Assembly (NCBI GenBank): GCA_964480195.1
Contig: CAYZOJ010000009.1
Span: 1 to 36,489 of the forward strand
DNA: 36,489 bases
Source: Stercoripulliclostridium_A sp964480195
GTDB lineage: Bacteria > Bacillota > Clostridia > Christensenellales > DTU072
Direction of reading: 5' to 3'
Shown here one piece after another: positions 1 through 8,555 of this stretch. The translations under genes and the position numbers were made by a program. How positions within the stretch are numbered: the stretch's first letter is position 1; every line of letters begins with the position of its first letter. The notes beneath the pieces were generated by a model, which had not been told where the DNA came from, made no database searches, and saw nothing but the letters and a program-made list of their open reading frames with translations.

Positions 1-30
1 TATATGTAGAAAAGTCTATATAAGGTGCTT

Positions 31-3000
31 ATGGATAAATTACGGAAAATAAAATTGTATTGTTACGTCGTTGCGGTGCTTGCCGTTGTTACGTTGATTG
101 CGCTCGTGTCGTTTGTTCCCGATAAAGGCGGGACGCGCGTCACGGAGTCTTTGCATGCCCGAGATACGGATAGTACGTTAAGTTTTAACGGCACGTATAC
201 GTTCGAAAAGACGATGACTCTTTCGGATGGTTCCGTCGCGGAGTTCTTTGAGAGCGGAGACGAGTATTTTAAGTACAGTCACGACGCGAACGGCTTTTTG
301 TTGATTCGCGATAACGAGCGCGGGACTCTCGAGTATGCCGTGAACGATAACGGTAGACCCGTTTCGTCCGGCGTTTCTTTTAACGCGAGCGCGCGCGAGA
401 TAAACTCCGTTCCCAAGATGGTTGCGGACGAAGTGGACCTCGAAGCCAATCCCGATCTTTTGATCTCTTACGAAACCGACGATATGCAAGAAGTCGTCAT
501 CGAGCCTTTATTCGGTTCGGGCACGACGGGAACGGTAGTCAATCTTGTCATATTCATAACTTTTTCGGATATGAACTTTTCGCCGGGTTCGGACATTGTT
601 TCGATGCTCAACGGCAGTAGCAATTCGCTCAACTCGTATTACCGCGCGATGAGCAATAATACGATAGACATCAAGTCGATTACGCCTACCGAAAATTCCG
701 CGATTTACGTTTACAAGGACAGCAAAGCACGTTCGTATTACAACACGGACGGCTCCGATCGTCAGTCCAAAGAAGCTACTCTTTTGACAAACGCGGTAAG
801 CTCCGCGAACGACCATTTTTCCAACCTCACGTCATACGATCTCGACGTCAACGACGACGGGTATCTCGACAGTCTTTCTTTCATAATCGGCGGGGATTCA
901 TCTCAGAATTGGGGATCTCTTTTGTGGCCTCACAGCTGGAATCTCGATTCCATAGACGGGCTCGGTTACTCGTCCGTTAAGGGCAAGAACGGCGACGTTA
1001 AAGTAGGCAATTACTCCTTCAATTTCGCGTCCGCCTTGAATACAGGCGTCGTCTGTCACGAAATCGGACACGTTTTGGGCGCTCCCGACCTCTATCATTA
1101 CAAATACGATTTTGTTCCCGTCGGTCAATGGGACCTCATGCAGTTCAATAACGATACTCCGCAATATATGCTTACGTATATGCGCGATAAGTATATCGGC
1201 GGAATAAACGCTTCGCAAATAGTCGACGTAACGCAAAACGGGGTGTATTCACTTGCGCCCGTAAGCTCGGCGACTTCTTCATCCCAAACTCTTGCGTATC
1301 GCATTCCGACTTCTCGCGACGGCGAATACTTTATGATGGAATATCGTAAAGTTACGTCGGGAGGTTTCGACAGCTCCATATCGGGTAGCGGGCTTATAGT
1401 GTATCGCATTAAAGAGCCCGCGGACTTTTCGGATTCCGACGGCAACCAGAACGCCGTATATCACGGCACGGGCAAGACGGCAGACGAAGTTTACGTATTC
1501 CGTCCCGAAGTAAGCACCGAACGCACGCTTTACGATCGCAGTAAAGAAGACGTCGAATACGCATACCTTTCTCCCAATAATCCCAATTTCTCGTCGGTAG
1601 GTACGACGGACGACAAAACAAAATACTCGTCGAAGAATCTTTTCTTCTCGGACGGCAGTAACAGCGGAATAGTGATAAAAACGTTGTCGATAAGCGCGAC
1701 GAGTATCGAATTCAGCATACACGTTTCGGACGAAACGGCAATTCCCGACGATTATTTCAAGGGCAAAATAACGGTTTCCGACGTTTGCATAACAAACGGT
1801 ACCGAATTTGCGGGCGTTTCGGCAAAAGTGGAGTTTTCTTCGATAAACATCAGCTATCTTTCGGCTTTGGAGCTTACGCTTCTCGATAAGGACGGTAACG
1901 AAATCGCAACTGATACGGCAAATGTCGGCAAACTTTTATCCGAATACAAGAGCGGTACGCGCGCGTTCGACGCACGTTTCGTTTATGCGGACAAGGGCAA
2001 TACGTTCGGCGGGGTATTCTCCATCGGCGCGTTTGCGTCCGACGCGGAGCCGGCGACTCTCATCGTGCGCGTGACGGATGCGGACGGAGATACGATTACG
2101 CTCGGCAGACTAACGGTAACGGACCCGTCGAACATAGGCTGGAATACAGTTTTGAGTTCAAAAACAGAGCGTAAAGCGATGGTAACGGCGTCGGCGATAG
2201 CGACAATAGGCATTAAGAGCAACGGTTGCGTGGACGTCGTAGGCGCTTTGGCGGGCGCGGAGACTTTGGAAAGCATTACCAACGCCGTATACGCGACGGC
2301 GGGATATTCTCACGCGCTTGTCGTTACCGAAAACCTTACCGTTGTCGCTGTCGGAAGCAATAAGTACGGCGAAACCGCCGTTTCGACTTGGACGGACGTT
2401 AAATCGGTTACTGCCGGGTACTACACTTCTTACGGACTTAAAACCGACGGCACCGTTATCGGAACGGGCGCGTCGCAATACGGGCAGTTGAACGTCGACG
2501 GCTGGACGGACGTAATAAGCATTTCGGCGGGCGGTAAGCGCGTTGCGGGCGTAACCAAGAGCGGAAAGGTGCTTTATGCAGGCGACTTTACGTCGAGCGA
2601 AAAAGAGTCTCTCGACGGCTTGTCGGGCGTTACCGACGTTGCTTGCGGAGATGATTTCATAGCGGTGCTTTTGGGAGACGGTACCGTCAAGACGTACGGC
2701 ACGTTCGCGCAAGGAGATACTTCCGAATGGAAAAACGTAATTGCCATATCGGCGGGAGAATATCATCTTTTGGGACTTACGTCGGAGGGTGAAGTCCTTG
2801 CGACCGGCGACAATACCTTCAATCAATGTTACGTTTCGAATTTATACGACGTAATCGCCATATCGGCGGGCGAGAGCCACAGCGTGTTCTTGCGTAGCGA
2901 CGGCGTTGTCGAATATTGCGGACTCGATAAAAACCGTTACGGCGTTACGGATAAACTCGAAAACCTCATTTACGGAAGCTATACCGCCGTTTCGTCGCTT

Positions 3001-6000
3001 GTCGGGGTTACCGCACAGGGACAGAGCGGAAAGGTCATAAGAGTGCCGTTGAACGGCGAAATCGAAATATCGGTAGGCTATTCGCCGTTGTCCGCTACAT
3101 ATGCGAGAATGATATTTGCGGTAGCCGATTCCACCGTCATCGACGTTACCGCAACGGGTACGACTTCTGCAAAACTCGGCGGATCGAAAGTCGGAACCAC
3201 AACCCTTACGATAACCGAAAACGGCAGTAAAATACAAACGACGGTTACGGTAGAAGTCTATAAAGACGTTGCACTCGAGGGCATATCGTTTGCGGACCCC
3301 GTCAAGAGCGTTTTGCCCGGAAGCACGGTTGCTCTCAAAGTGGTGCTTTCGCCTCTGGACGCGCAGGCGATAGGGGAGATAATCTATACTTCCGACAATA
3401 CGTCCGTCGCAACGGTAGACGCAGACGGCGTCATTGCAGTTTCGAGCAAAGCGACAAACGGAGCGACTTGCACTATTACGGCAACTCTCGGCGGATTTAG
3501 CGCAAAATGCACGATAACGGTCGTATCCGAAATCACTTCCGCAGAAGTGGATACTTCTAACGGTAGAACGCTTTTCCGCTATGGCGAAGAGCTGGATACG
3601 GACGGTTACGTCATAAACTTAATCATAGGTGGCGGTAAAGAAACCGCCCATGTTACGGCGGATATGGTGAGCGGATACGATCCTTATGACGTGTCTTCAC
3701 TCAAACAAACGTTGACGGTGTCGTATCTCGGCGCGACGGCAACGTTCGAAGTGTCCGTTCGCGACTATGTGGTAGGTGTGCAAATCGAAGAAAATCCCGT
3801 AACGGAATACAAATACGACGAAGAATTGACTCCGAGCGGTAGCTACAAGGTTACTTACGCGACGGGCAATACCGAAATTATCGGGTTTGTCGTATCTCGT
3901 TTCCAAGGTTACGACAAGAAAACGGTCGGCATTCAATATCTGACGTACGTGTATACAGATACGGAATGGGGTACCGAGTACACTATCGACGGCATAGCCG
4001 TTACGGTATATGACTACGTGAGCGAAATTTCGTATAAACCCTCTAAAATTGTATACGGCTACGGCGAAACGCCCGATTCGATGGACAGAGTGGAACTCAA
4101 AATGGTATCCGGCGCATTGCGTTACGCCAATCTCGAAGAGTGCTCGGTCCATGACGTTCACAGTCCCGTTACGGACGAAACGGACGAGTATTACGCTCTT
4201 TACAGCAAGACGACGGGGGCGCATAAACTCGAAATCGAATATTACGACAGCGTATCGGAATCAACCAAGACGACATATACGGTAGTCGAAGTCGTGCTGA
4301 GCGGGGATTGCGTAATCAACGGTAAAGAGCAGATTTCGGACGGCTCGTACGTTTATTATTACGAGGTCAACGGCGATCTTTACGTGGACGTCGGCATAGC
4401 GCAAAGCAACGGCTCGTTCACGAGCGTTACCGATGATAAGTCCGCGGGCATTTATTACGTCGTATACGGCTACGACAACGGAAGCGTTACCGAGTTTGAC
4501 AATACCGAAATCGGCATAAAGACCGCAGTAATAAGAGTTTACGTCGACAACCAGATTATAGGCGCGGACGGAAGCGCGACGACGGAATCTGTTATGAGAT
4601 ACGAAACGCTCGTGTCCGTTTACGGTATAGCAAAGGTCGAGGCGATAGCCGTAACGCCCGGCGCAAGAACGGCTTATGCGTACGGAGAGGACATCAACGC
4701 CAATGCGAGTAACCCCGATATAACGGTTCGTTTGAGCCTTGAAGGCGATGTCCGCAAGGACGTCCTTCCGATGGAGATAAGGTACGATACTCGCATAATA
4801 GGCACCCAAACAATCGAAATAAGATACCTGTCCACGTGGTTATATCTCGACATAACCGTTACGGATTACGTTACGGATTTCGAGGCGAAAGACGTTAGCG
4901 TAAACTACGGCGAAACGCCCGCATTCTTGATTTACGCAACATACGCGCATAGAGGCAGAGTGGCTCTTACCGCGAGCGAATATTCCGTTTCGAGTTACGA
5001 TACAAAAAAACTCGGCACTCAAAATTTGACGGTTACGCTAAAAGAAGACGCATCGTTTACGCGCTCTTTTAAGCTTACCGTTGTCGACGTGTTCGATAGC
5101 ATTTCCGTAACGAGCGCGCCTAAGACGGAGTACGAGCAGGGCGAAAAGTTCGATACGACTTCAGAGTACCTCATCACGATGCGTTCGGGATTGACTACCC
5201 CCGTATCGTACAACGATACCGACTTTTCGTACTCGCCCGAGTTCGTATCGACGAGCATTGACAACCCGCAACTCATAACGATTTATTACAATTCGCCTAT
5301 CGGAAAAATCGCGGTTTGGAGCGCGCAATGCGTGGTTCCGAACTATGTCAAACAACTTGTCGTGTACCCCGGATACACCAAGTACGAATACAAGTACGGC
5401 GACGCGTTCGAAACGAGAGTAAACGCCGTTTTCGCAAACGGAACGAACTCGCAGTTGGCGACAAGCGCGTATACGACGAATTTCGATTCCAAGAAGGTCG
5501 GCGTTCAGACGGTAACGATAACTTACGTATATAACGGACGGAGTTACACCGTCGACGTCGAAAACGTGCGCGTAACCGACACGGTATACGATATTAAGAT
5601 AACTTCCAAGCCTACCAACACGAGCTATAAATTCGGCGCGACGCTTACTCTTGCCGGAGGCGTGGTCAAGGTAGAATATGCGAGCGGAGGCACCGTCAGT
5701 TATTACGGCGAAGAAATTCGCAAGAATTTGGAAGTCGAATATTCGACTTTGACAGAGGGTAACGCCAACGTAACCGTAACGGCGGGAGGAAAGTCGGTAA
5801 GCTTTACGATTAAAGTCGCCGGCGTTTCCACCGCGGTGGAAGCCTCTAAGGGGCTTTCGACAGACGCAATCAAAATCGACGTCGAAAAACGTGCGATTAC
5901 GGCGTCCGCGCCGACCCGCGTTTCCGATATCGTCGCGCTTCTTACCGTCGGACAACACTTGAAAGCGTACTGCGTTTTGGGAGAACGCTACGTGCCTGTT

Positions 6001-6354
6001 TCGGAAGCGAGCGACGAGATAATCTCGACGGGAGCCCGTCTTGTGTTCCGCAACCTCGAAGACGTCGACGCGGTAGTTCTTACTTTATATGTTAAGGGCG
6101 ACGTGGACGGCGACGGAGTTGTGGACGCGTCGGATGTCGAAAAAATAGCCGAGAGTATGGCTTCCGGGAACACCGTGACGGCGATAGCCGATTACGACGG
6201 CGACGGCAAAGCCAATCTTACCGACCTCGTAAATTGGGCGAGAGAAACGGGAGACGGACCTTCGTCGGCACCCGTGAGGGAGCTTGCGGAACTCTGGATA
6301 ACAGACGCAAAACCGCGTAAATCAAAGGAGGAGAGTAACAATGAAGAAGCGTAA
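31..6354 (+). CDS. Secreted M6-family metalloprotease with RCC1-like, Big_2, Big_3 and dockerin modules
   Basis: Predicted exported zinc protease of 2,107 aa. A basic N-terminus and hydrophobic stretch (about residues 9-27) form a signal peptide. Residues 45-130 resemble the M6 N-terminal region (GDEYFKY, ANGFLLIRD, YAVNDNG). The catalytic core has HEIGHVLGAPDLYH at 343-356 (zinc ligands H343, H347; E344 general base) and a downstream WDLM at 367-370, as in immune-inhibitor-A-like proteases. RCC1-like repeats follow (about 724-987), then two Big_2-like domains (about 1000-1166), about eight Big_3-like domains (1167-1930) and a type I dockerin (about 2022-2075) with two calcium loops, DVDGDGVVDASD and DYDGDGKANLTD. 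ATG at 31 is preferred over GTG at 25 because AAGG at 22-25 sits 5 nt upstream of the ATG. The 3' end overlaps the next gene by 14 nt and carries that gene's ribosome binding site. The substrate is not evident. Confidence 0.9.
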   Translation: MDKLRKIKLYCYVVAVLAVVTLIALVSFVPDKGGTRVTESLHARDTDSTLSFNGTYTFEKTMTLSDGSVAEFFESGDEYFKYSHDANGFLLIRDNERGTLEYAVNDNGRPVSSGVSFNASAREINSVPKMVADEVDLEANPDLLISYETDDMQEVVIEPLFGSGTTGTVVNLVIFITFSDMNFSPGSDIVSMLNGSSNSLNSYYRAMSNNTIDIKSITPTENSAIYVYKDSKARSYYNTDGSDRQSKEATLLTNAVSSANDHFSNLTSYDLDVNDDGYLDSLSFIIGGDSSQNWGSLLWPHSWNLDSIDGLGYSSVKGKNGDVKVGNYSFNFASALNTGVVCHEIGHVLGAPDLYHYKYDFVPVGQWDLMQFNNDTPQYMLTYMRDKYIGGINASQIVDVTQNGVYSLAPVSSATSSSQTLAYRIPTSRDGEYFMMEYRKVTSGGFDSSISGSGLIVYRIKEPADFSDSDGNQNAVYHGTGKTADEVYVFRPEVSTERTLYDRSKEDVEYAYLSPNNPNFSSVGTTDDKTKYSSKNLFFSDGSNSGIVIKTLSISATSIEFSIHVSDETAIPDDYFKGKITVSDVCITNGTEFAGVSAKVEFSSINISYLSALELTLLDKDGNEIATDTANVGKLLSEYKSGTRAFDARFVYADKGNTFGGVFSIGAFASDAEPATLIVRVTDADGDTITLGRLTVTDPSNIGWNTVLSSKTERKAMVTASAIATIGIKSNGCVDVVGALAGAETLESITNAVYATAGYSHALVVTENLTVVAVGSNKYGETAVSTWTDVKSVTAGYYTSYGLKTDGTVIGTGASQYGQLNVDGWTDVISISAGGKRVAGVTKSGKVLYAGDFTSSEKESLDGLSGVTDVACGDDFIAVLLGDGTVKTYGTFAQGDTSEWKNVIAISAGEYHLLGLTSEGEVLATGDNTFNQCYVSNLYDVIAISAGESHSVFLRSDGVVEYCGLDKNRYGVTDKLENLIYGSYTAVSSLVGVTAQGQSGKVIRVPLNGEIEISVGYSPLSATYARMIFAVADSTVIDVTATGTTSAKLGGSKVGTTTLTITENGSKIQTTVTVEVYKDVALEGISFADPVKSVLPGSTVALKVVLSPLDAQAIGEIIYTSDNTSVATVDADGVIAVSSKATNGATCTITATLGGFSAKCTITVVSEITSAEVDTSNGRTLFRYGEELDTDGYVINLIIGGGKETAHVTADMVSGYDPYDVSSLKQTLTVSYLGATATFEVSVRDYVVGVQIEENPVTEYKYDEELTPSGSYKVTYATGNTEIIGFVVSRFQGYDKKTVGIQYLTYVYTDTEWGTEYTIDGIAVTVYDYVSEISYKPSKIVYGYGETPDSMDRVELKMVSGALRYANLEECSVHDVHSPVTDETDEYYALYSKTTGAHKLEIEYYDSVSESTKTTYTVVEVVLSGDCVINGKEQISDGSYVYYYEVNGDLYVDVGIAQSNGSFTSVTDDKSAGIYYVVYGYDNGSVTEFDNTEIGIKTAVIRVYVDNQIIGADGSATTESVMRYETLVSVYGIAKVEAIAVTPGARTAYAYGEDINANASNPDITVRLSLEGDVRKDVLPMEIRYDTRIIGTQTIEIRYLSTWLYLDITVTDYVTDFEAKDVSVNYGETPAFLIYATYAHRGRVALTASEYSVSSYDTKKLGTQNLTVTLKEDASFTRSFKLTVVDVFDSISVTSAPKTEYEQGEKFDTTSEYLITMRSGLTTPVSYNDTDFSYSPEFVSTSIDNPQLITIYYNSPIGKIAVWSAQCVVPNYVKQLVVYPGYTKYEYKYGDAFETRVNAVFANGTNSQLATSAYTTNFDSKKVGVQTVTITYVYNGRSYTVDVENVRVTDTVYDIKITSKPTNTSYKFGATLTLAGGVVKVEYASGGTVSYYGEEIRKNLEVEYSTLTEGNANVTVTAGGKSVSFTIKVAGVSTAVEASKGLSTDAIKIDVEKRAITASAPTRVSDIVALLTVGQHLKAYCVLGERYVPVSEASDEIISTGARLVFRNLEDVDAVVLTLYVKGDVDGDGVVDASDVEKIAESMASGNTVTAIADYDGDGKANLTDLVNWARETGDGPSSAPVRELAELWITDAKPRKSKEESNNEEA
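2200..2985 (+). repeat. RCC1-like repeat block within the M6 protease
   Basis: About six degenerate copies of roughly 40 aa recur here, each with a core like 'V.SITAGYYTSYGLKTDGTVIGTG..QYGQL'. The recurring pieces are ISAG/VTAG, a small-residue-L turn, DG.V, and a G or N-x-x-G loop, which is the signature of RCC1/BLIP-II seven-bladed propellers. The copies lie between the catalytic part and the Ig-like part and probably act as a binding module. The exact blade count is uncertain. Confidence 0.75.
3530..5820 (+). repeat. Tandem Big_3-like Ig domains within the M6 protease
   Basis: About eight domains of roughly 70-100 aa each open with a pattern such as 'Y.YGEELD....V...Y..G' and close with 'YD..K.G.QTLTV.Y.G....F.V.V', as in bacterial Ig-like group 3 domains. 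Examples start near YGEELD, YDEELT, YGETPD, YGEDIN, YGETPA, YEQGEKF, YKYGDAF and YKFGATL. An insert of about 110 aa (nt about 4290-4630) breaks the series. They probably form a stalk that holds the dockerin away from the catalytic head. Confidence 0.75.
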
Positions 6355-7069
6355 ATTGATAATCGTTGCGACGCTTGCGTTGGTACTGACGCTTGCGATT
6401 TTTATGACCGCTTGCGGTAGTAGAGAAAAGAATGTTTCTTCCGTCGCGATAGCGGACGGCTCGTTCAAAACGGTATATGCGTTGGACGAAGTCCCCGATT
6501 ACTCGTCCGCAATACTTGTGGTAACCTATACCGACGGTTCCGTCGCGAACGTAAACATTACCGCCGATATGGTCAGCGGGCTTTCGACGGCGCGTACGGT
6601 GTCGGGCGCGAAACTGACGGTGACTTACAAAGGAAAGACGTCCACATTTATGTATAAAGTCGAGGGCGTTGTAAACGTCGATACCGCGGTGAGAATCAAA
6701 CTCAACGCGACGTCGGACGACGGCAGAAACTATGTTGTCGGCGTAAAAATGACCGGCGTCGAACAAGAAGAAAACGGCGTTTATGCCGTAAAATTCTTGC
6801 TTACGGGTATCGACGGTATAAACGTCGGGAGCGTTGAATCCGCGCTTACGGAAGATTACGTCGTCAAAGTCCATACCGTATCGCGTAGCAGTGTATCCGT
6901 TGTGATTTACTCTGTAAGCGGATATTTGAGCTTTGCCGAGAACGTCGAACTTATCAAAGTTACGGTAACCAAATCTGCAAACTCTGGAACCCTTAACGCA
7001 CAATCAATTTATATATCGGACGGCACACGCGACTATGTCGTGCCGGGCGCGACCATAACAATTTCTTAG
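6341..7069 (+). CDS. Lipoprotein with Big_3-like domain and possible cohesin-like C-terminal domain
   Basis: A 242-aa predicted lipoprotein. The basic N-terminus, hydrophobic stretch and lipobox (F-M-T-A-C-G, lipidated Cys25) place it on the outer face of the membrane. Residues about 33-108 form one Big_3-like module: it contains 'TVYALDEVPDYSSA', then ITADMVSGL and LTVTYKGKTSTF, closely resembling the module that follows Big_2 in the preceding protease. Residues about 112-242 look like an all-beta domain (VRIKLNATS..., YAVKFLLTG, VELIKVTVTKSANSGTL) whose order of strands is reminiscent of cohesins; this second assignment is an inference, not a clear family match. The gene has a strong AAAGGAGG ribosome binding site inside the end of the upstream gene, so translation is probably coupled to it. 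Eight bases separate it from the GH20 gene. Confidence 0.75.
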   Translation: MKKRKLIIVATLALVLTLAIFMTACGSREKNVSSVAIADGSFKTVYALDEVPDYSSAILVVTYTDGSVANVNITADMVSGLSTARTVSGAKLTVTYKGKTSTFMYKVEGVVNVDTAVRIKLNATSDDGRNYVVGVKMTGVEQEENGVYAVKFLLTGIDGINVGSVESALTEDYVVKVHTVSRSSVSVVIYSVSGYLSFAENVELIKVTVTKSANSGTLNAQSIYISDGTRDYVVPGATITIS

Positions 7070-7077
7070 GAGGCACT

Positions 7078-8544
7078 ATGCTTAAAATTCTTCCGAAGCC
7101 CGTTCGGGCAGATGTTACAGGACCGTCGGAGTATCGGTACTTAGAGAGCGACATAGTTTACGCGTCGGATTCGACCATACCCGCAGGCGGGTATAAACTT
7201 ACCGTCGGAAAAGACGGGGTAAAGGTCTTGTCTTCGGACTCTGACGGCGCGTTCAATGCCAAAATGACCGTAAGGCAAATGCTTGCGGACGGCAATCTCA
7301 AAGACGTCGAAATATACGATTATCCGCGCTATGCACATCGTGGTTTTATGCTTGACTGCGCAAGGCATTTTTGGAGCGTCGACGTTATAAAAAGGATTCT
7401 CGATGTAATTGCGGAACTCAAATTCAACGTCTTCCATTGGCATTTGACGGACGATCAGGGCTGGCGTATGCAAGTCGAGAAATATCCGCTTCTTACAGAA
7501 GTAGGCAGTAGGCGCTACGCTACTCGCGGGGACGGAAAACCCGTAAACGGATATTACACCAAGGACGATATGCGCGAAGTCGTGCGTTACGCAAAGGAGC
7601 TTCATATAGAAGTTATGCCGGAAGTCGATATCCCGGGGCACACCGCCGCCGCGATAGCGTCGTATCCGTACCTTTCCTGCACCGGCGAGCGGATATCGGT
7701 AAAAGAGAGCTTCGGAATACATCGCGAAGTGCTCTGTCCCGGTAAGCCCGAGGTGTACGAGTTTATCGAAAACGTACTTACCGAGATGTTTGAAATCTTC
7801 CCTTACAAATACGTTCATCTCGGAGGGGACGAAGCTTTAAGGATAAATTGGCTTGCGTGCGAAGATTGTCAACGCGTTATGGCGGAAAACGGACTCAAAG
7901 ACGAGGACGAGCTTCAAGCTTGGTTTATGGGTAAAATCAACGATTTCTGCGTTAAAAACGGCAAAACCGTCGTAAATTGGAACGACGGTATGGTCGGCGA
8001 AAACGTGGCTGACGGTATTGTCGTGCAATATTGGCAGGAGTCCGATATTAACAGGCGCGTGGCGGTGAGAGAGATGAATAAAGGCAAGGGCGGTATAATA
8101 TCCCCGTTCAATTCCTATTATCTCGATTATCCGCACGGAATGACGCCACTCAAAAAGACGTTCGCGTTAAATCCTGAACTCGACGGAATCGAGCGTAAAG
8201 ACTGTATACTCGGCGTTGAGGCGCCTTTATGGACCGAGTACGTCGAAACGGAAGAGAAAATTTACAAAATGATTTTCCCGCGTCTTCTTGCCGTAGCCGA
8301 AAGAGCGTGGAGCCCGTGGCATACGGATTACAAAGATTTTAAGGCGCGCGCGTCCGTATGTTATAAGATGTTTGACAAAAAGGGTATAGTTTGTGATACA
8401 ATAGAAAAAGCCGACCCTTCGCCGATAGCGGGGTTTGCGCAGTATGTTCGTTTCGGTCTTAACGCTTTGGATAAAACGCTTATCGAGAGCGGTAAGAGGA
8501 TAAATCTCAATCGTAAGTTGCTTAAGCAAAAATATAAAAAGTAA
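7078..8544 (+). CDS. Glycoside hydrolase family 20 beta-N-acetylhexosaminidase
   Basis: A 488-aa GH20 enzyme, expected to release terminal GlcNAc or GalNAc by substrate-assisted catalysis. A reduced N-terminal GH20b-like domain (to about residue 80) precedes the TIM barrel, which opens with YPRYAHRGFMLDCARHFW. HWHLTDDQGW begins at H120. HLGGDEA at 247-253 gives the catalytic pair D251-E252. The C-terminal part has the family's WTE and FPRLLAVAERAWS segments. No signal peptide is visible, so it may be cytoplasmic and act on imported amino sugars, unlike its exported neighbours. AGGAGG overlapping the preceding stop codon lies 4 nt before the ATG. Length fits short bacterial GH20 enzymes. Substrate specificity (chitobiose, mucin or host glycan) cannot be told from sequence. 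Confidence 0.93.
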   Translation: MLKILPKPVRADVTGPSEYRYLESDIVYASDSTIPAGGYKLTVGKDGVKVLSSDSDGAFNAKMTVRQMLADGNLKDVEIYDYPRYAHRGFMLDCARHFWSVDVIKRILDVIAELKFNVFHWHLTDDQGWRMQVEKYPLLTEVGSRRYATRGDGKPVNGYYTKDDMREVVRYAKELHIEVMPEVDIPGHTAAAIASYPYLSCTGERISVKESFGIHREVLCPGKPEVYEFIENVLTEMFEIFPYKYVHLGGDEALRINWLACEDCQRVMAENGLKDEDELQAWFMGKINDFCVKNGKTVVNWNDGMVGENVADGIVVQYWQESDINRRVAVREMNKGKGGIISPFNSYYLDYPHGMTPLKKTFALNPELDGIERKDCILGVEAPLWTEYVETEEKIYKMIFPRLLAVAERAWSPWHTDYKDFKARASVCYKMFDKKGIVCDTIEKADPSPIAGFAQYVRFGLNALDKTLIESGKRINLNRKLLKQKYKK

Positions 8545-8555
8545 AAGAGGTAGCA

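Noticed and set aside
25..30. GTG start two codons upstream for the M6 protease
   Set aside because: The AAGG at 22-25 overlaps this GTG, whereas it is well spaced for the ATG at 31.
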